Origin: Lysobacter sp. FW306-1B-D06B
Lineage (GTDB): Bacteria > Pseudomonadota > Gammaproteobacteria > Xanthomonadales > Xanthomonadaceae
Reading direction: 5' to 3'
Length of the DNA: 64,000 nucleotides
NCBI RefSeq assembly: GCF_038446665.1
Contig: NZ_CP151802.1
Location: forward strand, 1,550,001 to 1,614,000
Shown here: positions 37,895-46,690 of the stretch, in pieces
How the letters are laid out: every line of letters begins with the position of its first letter
How positions within the stretch are numbered: the stretch's first letter is position 1
Translations under genes and position numbers: made by a program
The notes under the pieces: model-generated
Databases searched by the model: none
What the model saw: only the letters and a program-made list of their open reading frames with translations
Told to the model about the DNA's origin: nothing

Positions 37895-39256
37895 CTAGTG
37901 GCCTGCATCCGGCGTGCCGATGAGTGCCGACAGTTCGGCCGTCTGCCGCTCAAGCAGCGCGGCGTCGCCACGCGTTTCGACGTTGAGGCGCAGCAGCGGC
38001 TCGGTGTTCGAACTGCGCAGGTTGAAACGCCAATCGCCGAAGTCCGCGCTGGTGCCGTCGGTGTAGTCCAGCACGGGGTTCCTCGGCAGGTAATGGTCCA
38101 TCACCCGGGCGATGGCCTCGCGCGAATCGGCGACCCTGAAGTTGATTTCGCCGCTGCACGGGAAACGGCGCATGCGTTCCTCCACCAGATCGGCGAGCGA
38201 GGTCCCACTGGTCGAGATCAATTCGGCGATGAGCAGCCACGGGATCATTCCCGAATCCGCATAGGCGAAGTCGCGGAAGTAGTGGTGCGCGCTCATCTCG
38301 CCGCCGTACACGGCGTTCTCGGTCCGCATGCGTTCCTTGATGAAGGCATGGCCGGTCTTGCTGAGCACGGGGATGCCACCGGCTTGGTTGACCATCTCGA
38401 TCGTGTTCCAGGTCAGCCGCGGATCGTGGATCACCTTGGCGCCCGGATTGCGGCGCAGGATGGTCTGGGCCAGCAGGCCGACCAGGTAGTAACCCTCGAT
38501 GAAACGGCCGCGATGATCGAAGAAGAAGCAGCGGTCGAAGTCGCCGTCCCAGGCCAGTCCCAGGTCCGCGCCACTTGCGATCACGGCGTCCATGGTGGCC
38601 TGGCGGTTCTGCGGAAGCAGCGGATTCGGGATGCCGTTGGGGAAGCGACCGTCCGGTTCGTGGAACACCCGCACGAACTCGAACGGCAGGTGCGGCGCAA
38701 GCAGGTCCACGATCGCACCGGCGCCGCCATTGCCCGCATTCGTCACGATCTTCAGCGGACGCAGCGCGGCGGTATCGATATAGCCGAGCAGGTGCGAGAT
38801 GAACGCCGACTTCTCCGGATGCGGGAGGCGCGCGCCGGCGTCGCGGTCGGTGGGAACCGTAAGCGTCCACACCGAGTCACGGATCGCGAACAGGCCCGAG
38901 TCGCCGCTGATGGGCTTGGCCTCCTCGCGCACCAGCTTCATGCCGTTGTAGTCGATCGGGTTGTGGCTGGCGGTCACCATGACGCCGCCTGCCGCGTCCA
39001 GATGATCGGTCTGGAAATACACCTCTTCCGTGCCGCATTCCCCGATGTCGAGCACATCGCGGCCCGTGGCGCGAAGTCCGTCGATGAGCGCGGTCTGGAT
39101 CGGGACGCTGCTCAGACGCACGTCGCGGCCCACCACGATGCGACCGGGATCGAGCATTCCCGCGAGCGCCACGCCGATGCGGGTCGCCATGTCTTCGTTG
39201 AGTTCATCCGGCACGCGGCCGCGGATGTCATAGGCTTTGAAGGCAGAGAGGGTCAT
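37895..39256 (-). CDS. manB: Phosphomannomutase / phosphoglucomutase
   Basis: A 453-aa alpha-D-phosphohexomutase. N-terminal FKAYDIRGRVPDELN, the phospho-serine loop VMVTASHNPIDYNGMK, the metal loop AWDGDFDRCFFFD, the sugar loop GGEMSAHHYFRD and the C-terminal phosphate loop LRSSNTEPLLRLNVE are all present. It would make mannose-1-phosphate for XanB. Near its 5' end the LuxC-like gene ends after a 29-base gap. Confidence 0.95.
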   Translation of the reverse strand: MTLSAFKAYDIRGRVPDELNEDMATRIGVALAGMLDPGRIVVGRDVRLSSVPIQTALIDGLRATGRDVLDIGECGTEEVYFQTDHLDAAGGVMVTASHNPIDYNGMKLVREEAKPISGDSGLFAIRDSVWTLTVPTDRDAGARLPHPEKSAFISHLLGYIDTAALRPLKIVTNAGNGGAGAIVDLLAPHLPFEFVRVFHEPDGRFPNGIPNPLLPQNRQATMDAVIASGADLGLAWDGDFDRCFFFDHRGRFIEGYYLVGLLAQTILRRNPGAKVIHDPRLTWNTIEMVNQAGGIPVLSKTGHAFIKERMRTENAVYGGEMSAHHYFRDFAYADSGMIPWLLIAELISTSGTSLADLVEERMRRFPCSGEINFRVADSREAIARVMDHYLPRNPVLDYTDGTSADFGDWRFNLRSSNTEPLLRLNVETRGDAALLERQTAELSALIGTPDAGH

Positions 39257-39285
39257 GTTCGTCTCGCGTATGGGTTGCGGATGGC

Positions 39286-40509
39286 TCAGACGCTGGCGAG
39301 CGTCACCTGTCGGCGCAGGACGCTGAACAGGTCGGTGCCATCCCAGACATGATGGAAGTCGAGCGCGCGGCCGAAGGGCACGACGCGGTCGATGGCGCGG
39401 CCGCGCAGTTGCGCGAGCAGGGCGTCGATGTCGGCGGAGTCGAAGCCGAACTGCACCAGGGTCTGATCGCGATCGTCGAGCTGCGCGCCCATGTCGGCCA
39501 GCGACGGCAGTTCCACTTCCACGACCAGCCCGTTGCCGGACTGGAGCTCGCGAACATCGCCATCCGAATGTGCGGCCTGCAGACGGATCGGAAAAGACGC
39601 AAAGCCGCCGTCGATGGTCTCGGCGTGCCCCAGCGCGGCCAGCAGGTGCGCATCGGTCACGCGACTCATCAGCGCGGCGGCCTCGTCCTCGAAGCGCGCC
39701 GAATCCTCACGCACCGCGCGCCATAGGCGGGACTTGGCGCGCGCGATCGTCTCGTGATCGCCGATCCAGTACAGGCAGCGCGGCGACGAGCATGCCTGCT
39801 GGCCGAACCACAGGATGTCGTTGGCGAAACGCCGCGCGAGCGGTTGCAGATCGTCTTCGCCGACCGCGTCCAGCGCGGCCGCGGAAATCGCAGCGACGCC
39901 GAAGCGGTCCGGGAACGCCAGCTCCACTGCAAGCGGCGGCAGCGATATCGCGCGGATGGTGCGAACCGTGCTGTCCCCGCCCCAGACGATGCGTGCGTGG
40001 CAGTGCGAGGAAAGCTGCGCGGTGATCGCGGCGTCGTGCGGATAGGTGAGCAGGATCGTCCGGTCGAGGACCTCCGCGTGCAGGCCCTCCTCGCGCATCG
40101 CGCCGAGGATGCCGATCAGGGCGTCGCGCTGCGCGCTGGGCTTCTGCGACAGGCGCGCTACGTTGGCGTTGCCGGACAGCACCGACATCAGCCAGGCGTA
40201 GGCGAACAGCACGTCGACGTTGGCCGGAGCCAGATGGAACACGAGGCCGCGCGCGAGGATGCGGTTGCCTTCGACCGCGGACGCGCGCCGCTCAAGATGA
40301 GCGATACCGGCCGGGCGGAACCAGTGCGCGAGCGTCGCCAGTTCCGGGTGCGCGCGAAGCTGCGGGAGCTTGAGCACACGCCGCGAGAAATCGCCGACGA
40401 ACTCCGTGGCGGCGTGCGAGAACGGCTGCAGCGTGCCCAGCGTCCGCAGCCGCTTGAGCTGCGCCGAAAGGTCGGGGTCGGCCGAACTGGAGAACAGGAA
40501 CGTCGTCAT
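39286..40509 (-). CDS. LuxC-like acyl-CoA/acyl-protein reductase
   Basis: A 407-aa protein of the LuxC acyl-reductase family (aldehyde-dehydrogenase fold). LAPANVDVLFAYAWLMSVLSGNANVARLS is the diagnostic N-terminal stretch, IVWGGDSTVRTIR binds nucleotide, and Cys240 in WFGQQACSSPRCL is the expected acyl-cysteine. LuxC reduces acyl groups handed over by LuxE to aldehydes with NADPH. Luciferase genes luxAB are absent. The ATG at 40509 overlaps the LuxE-like gene by 4 bases. Confidence 0.87.
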   Translation of the reverse strand: MTTFLFSSSADPDLSAQLKRLRTLGTLQPFSHAATEFVGDFSRRVLKLPQLRAHPELATLAHWFRPAGIAHLERRASAVEGNRILARGLVFHLAPANVDVLFAYAWLMSVLSGNANVARLSQKPSAQRDALIGILGAMREEGLHAEVLDRTILLTYPHDAAITAQLSSHCHARIVWGGDSTVRTIRAISLPPLAVELAFPDRFGVAAISAAALDAVGEDDLQPLARRFANDILWFGQQACSSPRCLYWIGDHETIARAKSRLWRAVREDSARFEDEAAALMSRVTDAHLLAALGHAETIDGGFASFPIRLQAAHSDGDVRELQSGNGLVVEVELPSLADMGAQLDDRDQTLVQFGFDSADIDALLAQLRGRAIDRVVPFGRALDFHHVWDGTDLFSVLRRQVTLASV

Positions 40510-41600
40510 GGCGTGGGAACCGTCCGGGTATCGCTGCAACCGCGTACTTCCACGTTCTTCAGGCGGCCCAGCACGCCGAAATGCTTGCCCTTGCGTCCGC
40601 AAGGGCAATCGTCCTCGCCATGCACGACGCCCAGGTCCTCCGTCAGGAGGCTATGCCCGGGGTAGCTGCGCGGCAGCAGGCTCAGCACCTGGATCACACC
40701 AGACGTTCCATTGGGCACGGGAGTCAGGTCGTCCGTGCTGCGAACGATCACGTCCGCATAGGCCGGTGAGTGCAGGTGGCCGTGTTCGCACTCGAAGAAC
40801 ACCGAGCCGACCTGCTCGACCATGCCGTAGTAGTTGTGCACGCGCTCCAGGCCCAGGACGTCATGCAGGGCCGCCTTGAACGCGGCGTTGTCCACCTTGG
40901 CTTCCTCCATCTTCTTCCAGCCGCCGCCATGCACCAGCAGGCTGCCATGCGGAAGGCGGAAGCGGCGGCCGTCGCGTCGTGCGGCCATCACCAGCGATTG
41001 CCACACGATGTACGTGAAGCCGAACAGGAACACCGGCTGGTCGGGATGGCGCTCCAGCCAGGCCTGCAGTGCGTCCCAGTCGGGCCGGAGCTGTTCGTCG
41101 AGCAGGTACTTGTGGTCGCGACCGAAATTGGCGAAGCCGAGGATGCCGGCGGCGCGCGCGTTGAACCGCGTGCGATCGCGCAGGAAGCTGTCGTCGTCCA
41201 CGACGAGCATGGGCATGCGCTTGTTGCCGGCGAACTCGGCGAAGATCCGGGTCAGCGCGCGCGTTTGCGAGCGGGCGGTGTCGGCGTCGAGGAAGATCCG
41301 CGACACCGCGGCTCCCGTCGTGCCGCTGGATACGAGCGTACGCGAGACTTCCTCCTGCGCAACGCTCTTGAGGTCCAGCATCTTGAACAACCGGACAGGC
41401 AGCCAGGGCACGGATTCGAGGTCCTGCGCCTGGATCGAGGCCGGCCAGAGCGAATCGACCATGCGGCCGTACTCGGGGCAGTTCGCGCGATGGTGCCGCG
41501 TCAGTTCGTTGAGTCCGTCCAGCAGCCAGCGCCGTTTGGATTCCCGGTCGAGGCCGTACACGTCCGCTTCCAGCGGTGCGATCGCTTCAGTGGCGCTCAT
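40506..41600 (-). CDS. LuxE-like acyl-protein synthetase
   Basis: A 364-aa ATP-dependent acyl-activating protein of the LuxE family. RTLVSSGTTGAAVS (91-100) is the AMP-binding P-loop; WLPVRLFKMLDLKSV, YGMVEQVGSVFFECEHGHLHSPAYADV and LLTEDLGVVH follow the family order. LuxE adenylates a fatty acid and passes the acyl group to LuxC. It overlaps both neighbours by 4 bases, so it forms a fixed LuxE-LuxC pair with the preceding ligase gene. Confidence 0.88.
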   Translation of the reverse strand: MSATEAIAPLEADVYGLDRESKRRWLLDGLNELTRHHRANCPEYGRMVDSLWPASIQAQDLESVPWLPVRLFKMLDLKSVAQEEVSRTLVSSGTTGAAVSRIFLDADTARSQTRALTRIFAEFAGNKRMPMLVVDDDSFLRDRTRFNARAAGILGFANFGRDHKYLLDEQLRPDWDALQAWLERHPDQPVFLFGFTYIVWQSLVMAARRDGRRFRLPHGSLLVHGGGWKKMEEAKVDNAAFKAALHDVLGLERVHNYYGMVEQVGSVFFECEHGHLHSPAYADVIVRSTDDLTPVPNGTSGVIQVLSLLPRSYPGHSLLTEDLGVVHGEDDCPCGRKGKHFGVLGRLKNVEVRGCSDTRTVPTP

Positions 41601-43006
41601 GCTCGTACATCCTGGGCTTCGCTCATGCTGCGAAGCGCCTGATAGTCGGTCTTGCCGGTCGGCAACAGCGGCAGGGTGTCCAGCGCCACCGACCGCACAT
41701 GCCCGGGAAAGAGCTTGTAACGCTGCTGGATCAATTGCTTGATGCGCGTGGGCTCGACGGGCGACTCGCCCGGGACGAAGACGACCAGGTCATCGTCGCG
41801 GCCGGAGCACGCCACCAGGCGCTGCAGCTCGGCGGAGAGCATGGATTCCACTTCATCGAGGTTCACCCGGTTGCCCGACACCTTGATGAAGCGCTTGGCG
41901 CGCCCGGTGAGATGGAAGAACCCGTCCTCGTCGCGGCGGGCGAGGTCACCGGTGCGAAGCTCCCCGTTCGCCTGATCGCCCAGCGCCAGATCGCCGCGCG
42001 CCTCCGCGTAGCCCAGCATCACGTTCGGCCCGCGATAGATCAGTTCGCCAGTGTCCGCGTCGATGCGCAATTCGCCGCCGGGAATGGCGATGCCGATGCT
42101 GCCGACCTTCTCGCGAAGCCGCGCGGCAGGCACGTAACTGATGCGCGGGCCGGCCTCGGTCTGCCCGTACATCACGAAGAACTCAAGCCCCATGCGCCCG
42201 CACAAATCGAGGAAGGTCTCGATCATCGCGTCGCGCAGGCGGCCGCCGGCCTGCGTGAGCATGCGCAGGCGATCGAGCTGGAAGCGCTCAAGCCCCACGC
42301 GCCGCAGCATTTCGAAGGTCGCGGGCACGCCCGAGAGCGACGTGACGCCATGAGTGCGGGCAAGATCCCAGAAGCCGCGACCGACCAGGCTCTCCTCGGT
42401 GAGGATGATGGACCCGCCGACTTCCAGATGGCTGTTGAGGATCGACATGCCGAACGAGTAGGCCAGCGGCAGCGTCGTGATCGCGCGGTCGTCCTCGCGC
42501 AGGGCGAGGTACTGCGCGATCGCGCGCGCGTTGGAGGCGAGGCCTTCGTACGACAGGCGCACCAGCTTGGACGAGCCGGTGCTGCCGGACGTGCTCAGCA
42601 GCAGGGCAAGGTCCGGATGCGGTGCCTGCGCGTGCACCGGTTCGTCGCGGACGAGGACGACCAGGCCACCGCCGCGATGCGCCACGGCGTAGCCGGCCAT
42701 TTCGCTGCCGTCCGGAAGGGCGAGCCAGTCGGGACGGTAATGCGCCACCAGCGCGGCAAGCAGCGTCGCATCGACATCCGGCTGTACGAGCAGCGGAACA
42801 TGCCGCCGCGAACGCAGCGCGCCCAGGTACAGCGCAACCGCGTCGACGGTGCTGGGCATGCACAGAAAACCGACCGTTCGGCCCGGTCCCAGCACGGCCG
42901 CGGCACTGTCGGACAGGCGCGCCAGTTCGCCGTACGTCCACGAGCGCTGCGCATCGACAAGCGCGATCGCGTCGGCGCGTTGCCGCTCCAGTTCCCAGAA
43001 GGCCAT
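41597..43006 (-). CDS. AMP-dependent acyl ligase (ANL family)
   Basis: A 469-aa ligase. The P-loop STSGSTGSSK lies at 138-147, the A5-type motif is MYGQTEAGPRISYVP, and ELRTGDLARRDEDGFFHLTGRAKRFIKVSGNRVNLDEVES is the hinge region. Near the C-terminus LLPTGKTDYQAL holds the catalytic Lys. It would adenylate a carboxylic acid and load it on CoA or, more likely here, on the adjacent acyl carrier protein. It lies 3 bases downstream of the SDR gene. Confidence 0.9.
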   Translation of the reverse strand: MAFWELERQRADAIALVDAQRSWTYGELARLSDSAAAVLGPGRTVGFLCMPSTVDAVALYLGALRSRRHVPLLVQPDVDATLLAALVAHYRPDWLALPDGSEMAGYAVAHRGGGLVVLVRDEPVHAQAPHPDLALLLSTSGSTGSSKLVRLSYEGLASNARAIAQYLALREDDRAITTLPLAYSFGMSILNSHLEVGGSIILTEESLVGRGFWDLARTHGVTSLSGVPATFEMLRRVGLERFQLDRLRMLTQAGGRLRDAMIETFLDLCGRMGLEFFVMYGQTEAGPRISYVPAARLREKVGSIGIAIPGGELRIDADTGELIYRGPNVMLGYAEARGDLALGDQANGELRTGDLARRDEDGFFHLTGRAKRFIKVSGNRVNLDEVESMLSAELQRLVACSGRDDDLVVFVPGESPVEPTRIKQLIQQRYKLFPGHVRSVALDTLPLLPTGKTDYQALRSMSEAQDVRA

Positions 43007-43009
43007 CGC

Positions 43010-43753
43010 TCAGACCACCATGCGGCCGTCGATGCCGACGACCTGCCCGCTGACATAGGCCGACGCATCGTCGAGCAGGAAGGCGACGAGTTGCGCGACT
43101 TCCTGAGGCGTTCCTGCGCGGCCCAGGCCGATCGACGCGACGCGTGCGGCGTGCGCGGCCTCGGGCATCTCGCGTGTCATGTCGGTGTCGATGAAGCCGG
43201 GAGAAACCGCGTTGACGCGGATGCCGCGTGGCGCGAGTTCTTTCGAGGCGGAGAGCGTCGCGCCGATCATCGCGGCCTTGCTCGCCGAGTACAGCGTCAG
43301 GCCGGCCGCGCCCTGGACGCCCATGATCGAAACCAGGTTGACGATGCTCCCGCGCTTGTTGCGCGTCATCAGGCGCGCGGCGTACTGCATCAGCATCAGC
43401 GGCGCCTTGACGTTGACCGCGAGCACGCGGTCGATGTCGTCGGGGCGGATCATGCCGAGCACGCCTTCGTGCAGGATGCCGGCGTTGTTCACCAGCCCGT
43501 CGAGCTTGCGGTAACGCGCGAACAGATCCTGGAACAGCGCCGGGATGCCGTCGTCGCGAGTCAGGTCGAGGGAAGCGCAATGCGGTTCCGGTCCGCCCGC
43601 GGCAAGGCATTCGTCCGCCACGCCTTGCAGTGCATCCGCGTCGCGCGCGACGAGGACCAGCTGCGCGCCTTGACCAGCGCAATGCAGGGCGATCGCACGG
43701 CCGATGCCGCGCGATGCGCCCGTCACCACGATGACCTGGTCCTTCAGCGACAT
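43010..43753 (-). CDS. FabG-like short-chain dehydrogenase
   Basis: A 247-aa Rossmann enzyme. TGASRGIGRAIAL binds NAD(P), LVNNAGILHEGVL follows, and the catalytic set is Ser142, Tyr155 and Lys159 (YSASKAAMIG). The C-terminus AYVSGQVVGIDGRMVV is typical of beta-ketoacyl-ACP reductases. Next to an acyl carrier protein and a ligase, a 3-oxoacyl-to-3-hydroxyacyl step is likely. It sits one base downstream of the ACP gene. Confidence 0.92.
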   Translation of the reverse strand: MSLKDQVIVVTGASRGIGRAIALHCAGQGAQLVLVARDADALQGVADECLAAGGPEPHCASLDLTRDDGIPALFQDLFARYRKLDGLVNNAGILHEGVLGMIRPDDIDRVLAVNVKAPLMLMQYAARLMTRNKRGSIVNLVSIMGVQGAAGLTLYSASKAAMIGATLSASKELAPRGIRVNAVSPGFIDTDMTREMPEAAHAARVASIGLGRAGTPQEVAQLVAFLLDDASAYVSGQVVGIDGRMVV

Positions 43754-43754
43754 G

Positions 43755-43997
43755 TCAGGCCGCGGCGCCGTACTTGGCGAGGATCTCGCGCGCCTTGCCG
43801 ACGGAGCTCATGTCGATGACGTCGTCCATGTCGATCATCACGCCGAAGGCATCTTCCAGCGCCGCGATGACGGACATGTGCGCGATCGAATCCCACTCCG
43901 GGATCGTGGCGTAGCGCAGGTCGTCGGTGATGCGATCGGCGGGAATGCCGAGCACGCTGGAGAACGCCTGGACGACGCGGTCGGTGTTGTCGTTCAT
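43755..43997 (-). CDS. Acyl carrier protein
   Basis: An 80-aa acidic carrier. Ser37 in PEWDSIAHMSVIAALEDAFG is the phosphopantetheine attachment site; the usual DSL reads DSI here. The four-helix pattern is complete. It is not the housekeeping AcpP: its sequence diverges and it is coupled to a WecD-like acyltransferase gene by a 4-base overlap. It probably holds the acyl chain used in this cluster. Confidence 0.92.
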   Translation of the reverse strand: MNDNTDRVVQAFSSVLGIPADRITDDLRYATIPEWDSIAHMSVIAALEDAFGVMIDMDDVIDMSSVGKAREILAKYGAAA

Positions 43998-44755
43998 AGG
44001 TACTTCCTGAATCCGAAAAGAGTGGTGTCGAACCGGAATCCGAGCCTGGCGTACAGGTTCACGATGCCGGTGTTGGCGGCGGAGATGAGCGTCGAGCAGT
44101 CCTGCACGCCGCGCGCGGAAAGGGACTCCAGCGCGGTAATCCACAGTGGCATTGCCATGATGGCATAGCGTCCGGTGGCGCCGGTCAGGATCAGGTCGGC
44201 ATGACGACCGTCGGCGCTGACGCGTTCGGCATGGAAGCCGATGAGCTTGCCGTTCGACGTGGCCGCATAGGCGAGGCGCTGGCGGACGAGGTCTCCGATC
44301 CAGTTCGCGGTGCGTGCCGCCGCGAGGGCGGGGTCGATGGCGGGATCTTCCAGGAAGCGGCCGTGATTGAAGTCGTCGCGCGCGATGCGTTCGAGTTCGC
44401 CGATGTCGGCCTCTTCCGCCGGACGCAACGCGGGCCGCATGCGCGCGGGCACCGGCGGCAGTCCGGCGAAGCCGGCGCGGGACAGTGCGATCGAACATTC
44501 CACGATCGCGAAGCCGGCATCGAGCACGGCCTTCTTCGCCGATGGCGCTGCCGCGTCCACGCGGCCGAACAGGTAACGGACACCGTTCTCACGGCCCCAG
44601 CGCTCAACCTCTTCGATGAGCGGGCGCCCGGCCGGATCGTCCGAAACCTCCAGACGTACGATCTCGGCGGTCCGCATGCCCAGCGCGCGTTCGTCCCAGG
44701 GCGTCAGGCGCACTTCGGCGCGGCCACCGGCATGTTCGATGACGGTGGCGCTCAT
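43994..44755 (-). CDS. WecD-like GNAT N-acyltransferase
   Basis: A 253-aa two-part GNAT protein resembling TDP-Fuc4N acetyltransferase WecD: the N-terminal half has the VRLTPWDERALGMRTAEIVRL and NGVRYLFGRVDA... pattern, and the C-terminal half holds the GNAT core (LILTGATGRYAIMAMPLWITALE...ANTGIVNLYARLGFRF). With WecE in the same operon it would acylate the 4-amino group of dTDP-Fuc4N. The adjacent ACP suggests an acyl-ACP donor in place of acetyl-CoA; this is an inference. The ATG at 44755 overlaps the GT2 gene by 4 bases. Confidence 0.78.
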   Translation of the reverse strand: MSATVIEHAGGRAEVRLTPWDERALGMRTAEIVRLEVSDDPAGRPLIEEVERWGRENGVRYLFGRVDAAAPSAKKAVLDAGFAIVECSIALSRAGFAGLPPVPARMRPALRPAEEADIGELERIARDDFNHGRFLEDPAIDPALAAARTANWIGDLVRQRLAYAATSNGKLIGFHAERVSADGRHADLILTGATGRYAIMAMPLWITALESLSARGVQDCSTLISAANTGIVNLYARLGFRFDTTLFGFRKYL

Positions 44756-45708
44756 CGACGGGTGTCCTCGGCGAGGATGTAGTACGGGCGCCCCTGCACG
44801 TTGCGGAACACCTGGCCCACGTACAGGCCCACCACGCCCAGGCTGAAGAGCAGCATGCCCCCGACGAGCCAGATCGATGCGATCACCGAGGTGTAGCCGG
44901 CCACGGCCATGTCGCCGTCGATCCAGCGTGCCACCGCCAGTGCCACCATGAAGAACGACACCAGCGAGCACAGGATGCCGGCGAAGGCGACCAGCTTCAG
45001 CGGCTTTTCCGAATAGCCCAGGGTGATGTTGGTCGCCAGGCGCAGCAGTTTGCGCAGGGTGTACGTGCTGCGTCCTTCGGCACGCGGTGCGTGCTCGACC
45101 GGAAGCAGCCCGTGGCGGAAGCCGGCCCACTTCACCATGAGCGGGAAGGAGCGGTCCCGTTCCGGCATGCGGCACACCGCGTCGATCACCGGGCGGCGGA
45201 AGATGCCGAAGTTCGCGGTGCTTGCGTCCTGCTGCGAGCCGGTCAGCCAGGTCAGCAGCCGGAAGAAGCCCCACGACGACAGGCGCTTGCTCCAGCTGTC
45301 CTTGCGGTTCTGACGCTGCACGAAGACGACGTCGAAATTCTCGGAGGTCGCCTTGCGGTACAGGTCCGGAATCGCCGCGGGTGGATCCTGCAGATCGCAG
45401 TCCATCACCACGACCCACTCGCCCGTCGCGTGCTCGATGCCCGCGGAGATCGCCGAATGCTGACCGAAATTGCGGGCCAGGCGCAGGCCTCGCAGCCACG
45501 GGCGCGTCGTCGCGAGTTCCTGGATGCGCGACCATGCCTGGTCCGGGCTGGCGTCGTCGACGAGGATCACCTCGAAATCGTCGACGGTACCGCGCAGTTG
45601 CGCGGCCACCGAATCGACCAGCTCTTCCAGGCACCCGCGGCAGCCGTACACCGGCGAAACCACGGAAACGGTGGGCGTTGGGTTACCGGCGAGGGAAGGC
45701 GATTGCAT
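44752..45708 (-). CDS. GT2 polyprenyl-phosphate glycosyltransferase (ArnC/GtrB-like)
   Basis: A 318-aa GT-A enzyme: [46 protein letters not shown] (DxD-type metal site), followed by two C-terminal membrane spans ([24 protein letters not shown] and [25 protein letters not shown]). This is the DPM1/GtrB/ArnC layout that puts one sugar on undecaprenyl phosphate at the cytoplasmic face. The ATG at 45708 is selected so the protein starts just before the catalytic domain. It is the first gene of the minus operon, 40 bases after etfA. Confidence 0.92.
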   Translation of the reverse strand: MQSPSLAGNPTPTVSVVSPVYGCRGCLEELVDSVAAQLRGTVDDFEVILVDDASPDQAWSRIQELATTRPWLRGLRLARNFGQHSAISAGIEHATGEWVVVMDCDLQDPPAAIPDLYRKATSENFDVVFVQRQNRKDSWSKRLSSWGFFRLLTWLTGSQQDASTANFGIFRRPVIDAVCRMPERDRSFPLMVKWAGFRHGLLPVEHAPRAEGRSTYTLRKLLRLATNITLGYSEKPLKLVAFAGILCSLVSFFMVALAVARWIDGDMAVAGYTSVIASIWLVGGMLLFSLGVVGLYVGQVFRNVQGRPYYILAEDTRR

Positions 45709-45748
45709 GCGTCCTGCAATGGTCGAACGTTGAAGGGGTGGCGCGGGC

Positions 45749-46690
45749 TCAGCCCAGTGCCTTCTCGAAGTCCGGCAGAAGGGCGAACAGATCGCCCACC
45801 AGCCCGATGTCGGCGATCTCGAAGATCGGCGCATCGCCGTCCTTGTTGATCGCGACGATGGTGCCGGCGTCCTTGATGCCGGTCAGGTGCTGGATCGCGC
45901 CGCTGATGCCGACGGCGATGTACAGCTCCGGCGCGATGATCTTGCCGGTCTGGCCGACCTGCAGTTCGTTGGGCACGTAGCCGGCATCGACCGCGGCGCG
46001 CGAGGCGCCGACAGCGGCGCCGAGCTTGTCGGCCAACGCGTAGATCACCTTGAAATTGTCGGCCGAACCGACGCCGCGGCCGCCGGAGACGACGCGCTTG
46101 GCGCTCTGCAGGTCCGGACGGTCGGACTTGCCGGCGGCCAGGCCGACGTAGCGGGTGTGCGTGGGCAGCGTGGCGTCGACGGAGACGGCTTCGACGGCGG
46201 CGCTGCCGCCCTTGGCCGCTTCCGGCCAGGAGGCCGTGCGCACGGTGGCGACCACGGTGTGATCCGACGGTGCCTCGACGGTGATGATCGCGTTGCCGGC
46301 GTAGATCGGGCGCTTGAAGACGTGGCTGCCTTCCACGGCCATCACGTCCGACACCTGCGCCACGCCCAGCAGGGCGGCGACGCACGGCATCAGGTCCTTG
46401 CCGAAGGTGGTGCTGGGGCCGAAGACGTGGCTGTAGCCGGAGGCGACCTTCGCCACCTGCGGCGCCAGCACCTGCGCGATGGCGTTCGCGTTGGCGGCGT
46501 TGGCGACGGTGAGCACCTTGCCGACGCCGGCGATCTGCGCGGCATTGCTGGCGACGGCGGCCGGATCGGCGGCCAGCACCAGGATGTCGATGGAGTCGGG
46601 CTTCAGTGCCTGGGCGGCGGAGACGCACTTGGCGGTGGAGGCATTGAGCTTGCCGTCCAGGTGTTCGGCGACGATCAGAACCTTGCTCAT
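45749..46690 (-). CDS. etfA: Electron-transfer flavoprotein alpha subunit
   Basis: A 313-aa FAD-binding subunit: [16 protein letters not shown] at the N-terminus and [39 protein letters not shown]...[15 protein letters not shown] for FAD binding. With EtfB it carries electrons from acyl-CoA dehydrogenases to ETF-QO, encoded at 52.6 kb. It overlaps etfB by one base. In xanthomonads etfA marks the right edge of the LPS locus. Confidence 0.97.
   Translation of the reverse strand: MSKVLIVAEHLDGKLNASTAKCVSAAQALKPDSIDILVLAADPAAVASNAAQIAGVGKVLTVANAANANAIAQVLAPQVAKVASGYSHVFGPSTTFGKDLMPCVAALLGVAQVSDVMAVEGSHVFKRPIYAGNAIITVEAPSDHTVVATVRTASWPEAAKGGSAAVEAVSVDATLPTHTRYVGLAAGKSDRPDLQSAKRVVSGGRGVGSADNFKVIYALADKLGAAVGASRAAVDAGYVPNELQVGQTGKIIAPELYIAVGISGAIQHLTGIKDAGTIVAINKDGDAPIFEIADIGLVGDLFALLPDFEKALG

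Noticed and set aside
39286..41600. Bioluminescence operon
   Set aside because: luxC- and luxE-like genes occur, but luxA/luxB and luxD are absent and the surrounding genes are for polysaccharide synthesis.
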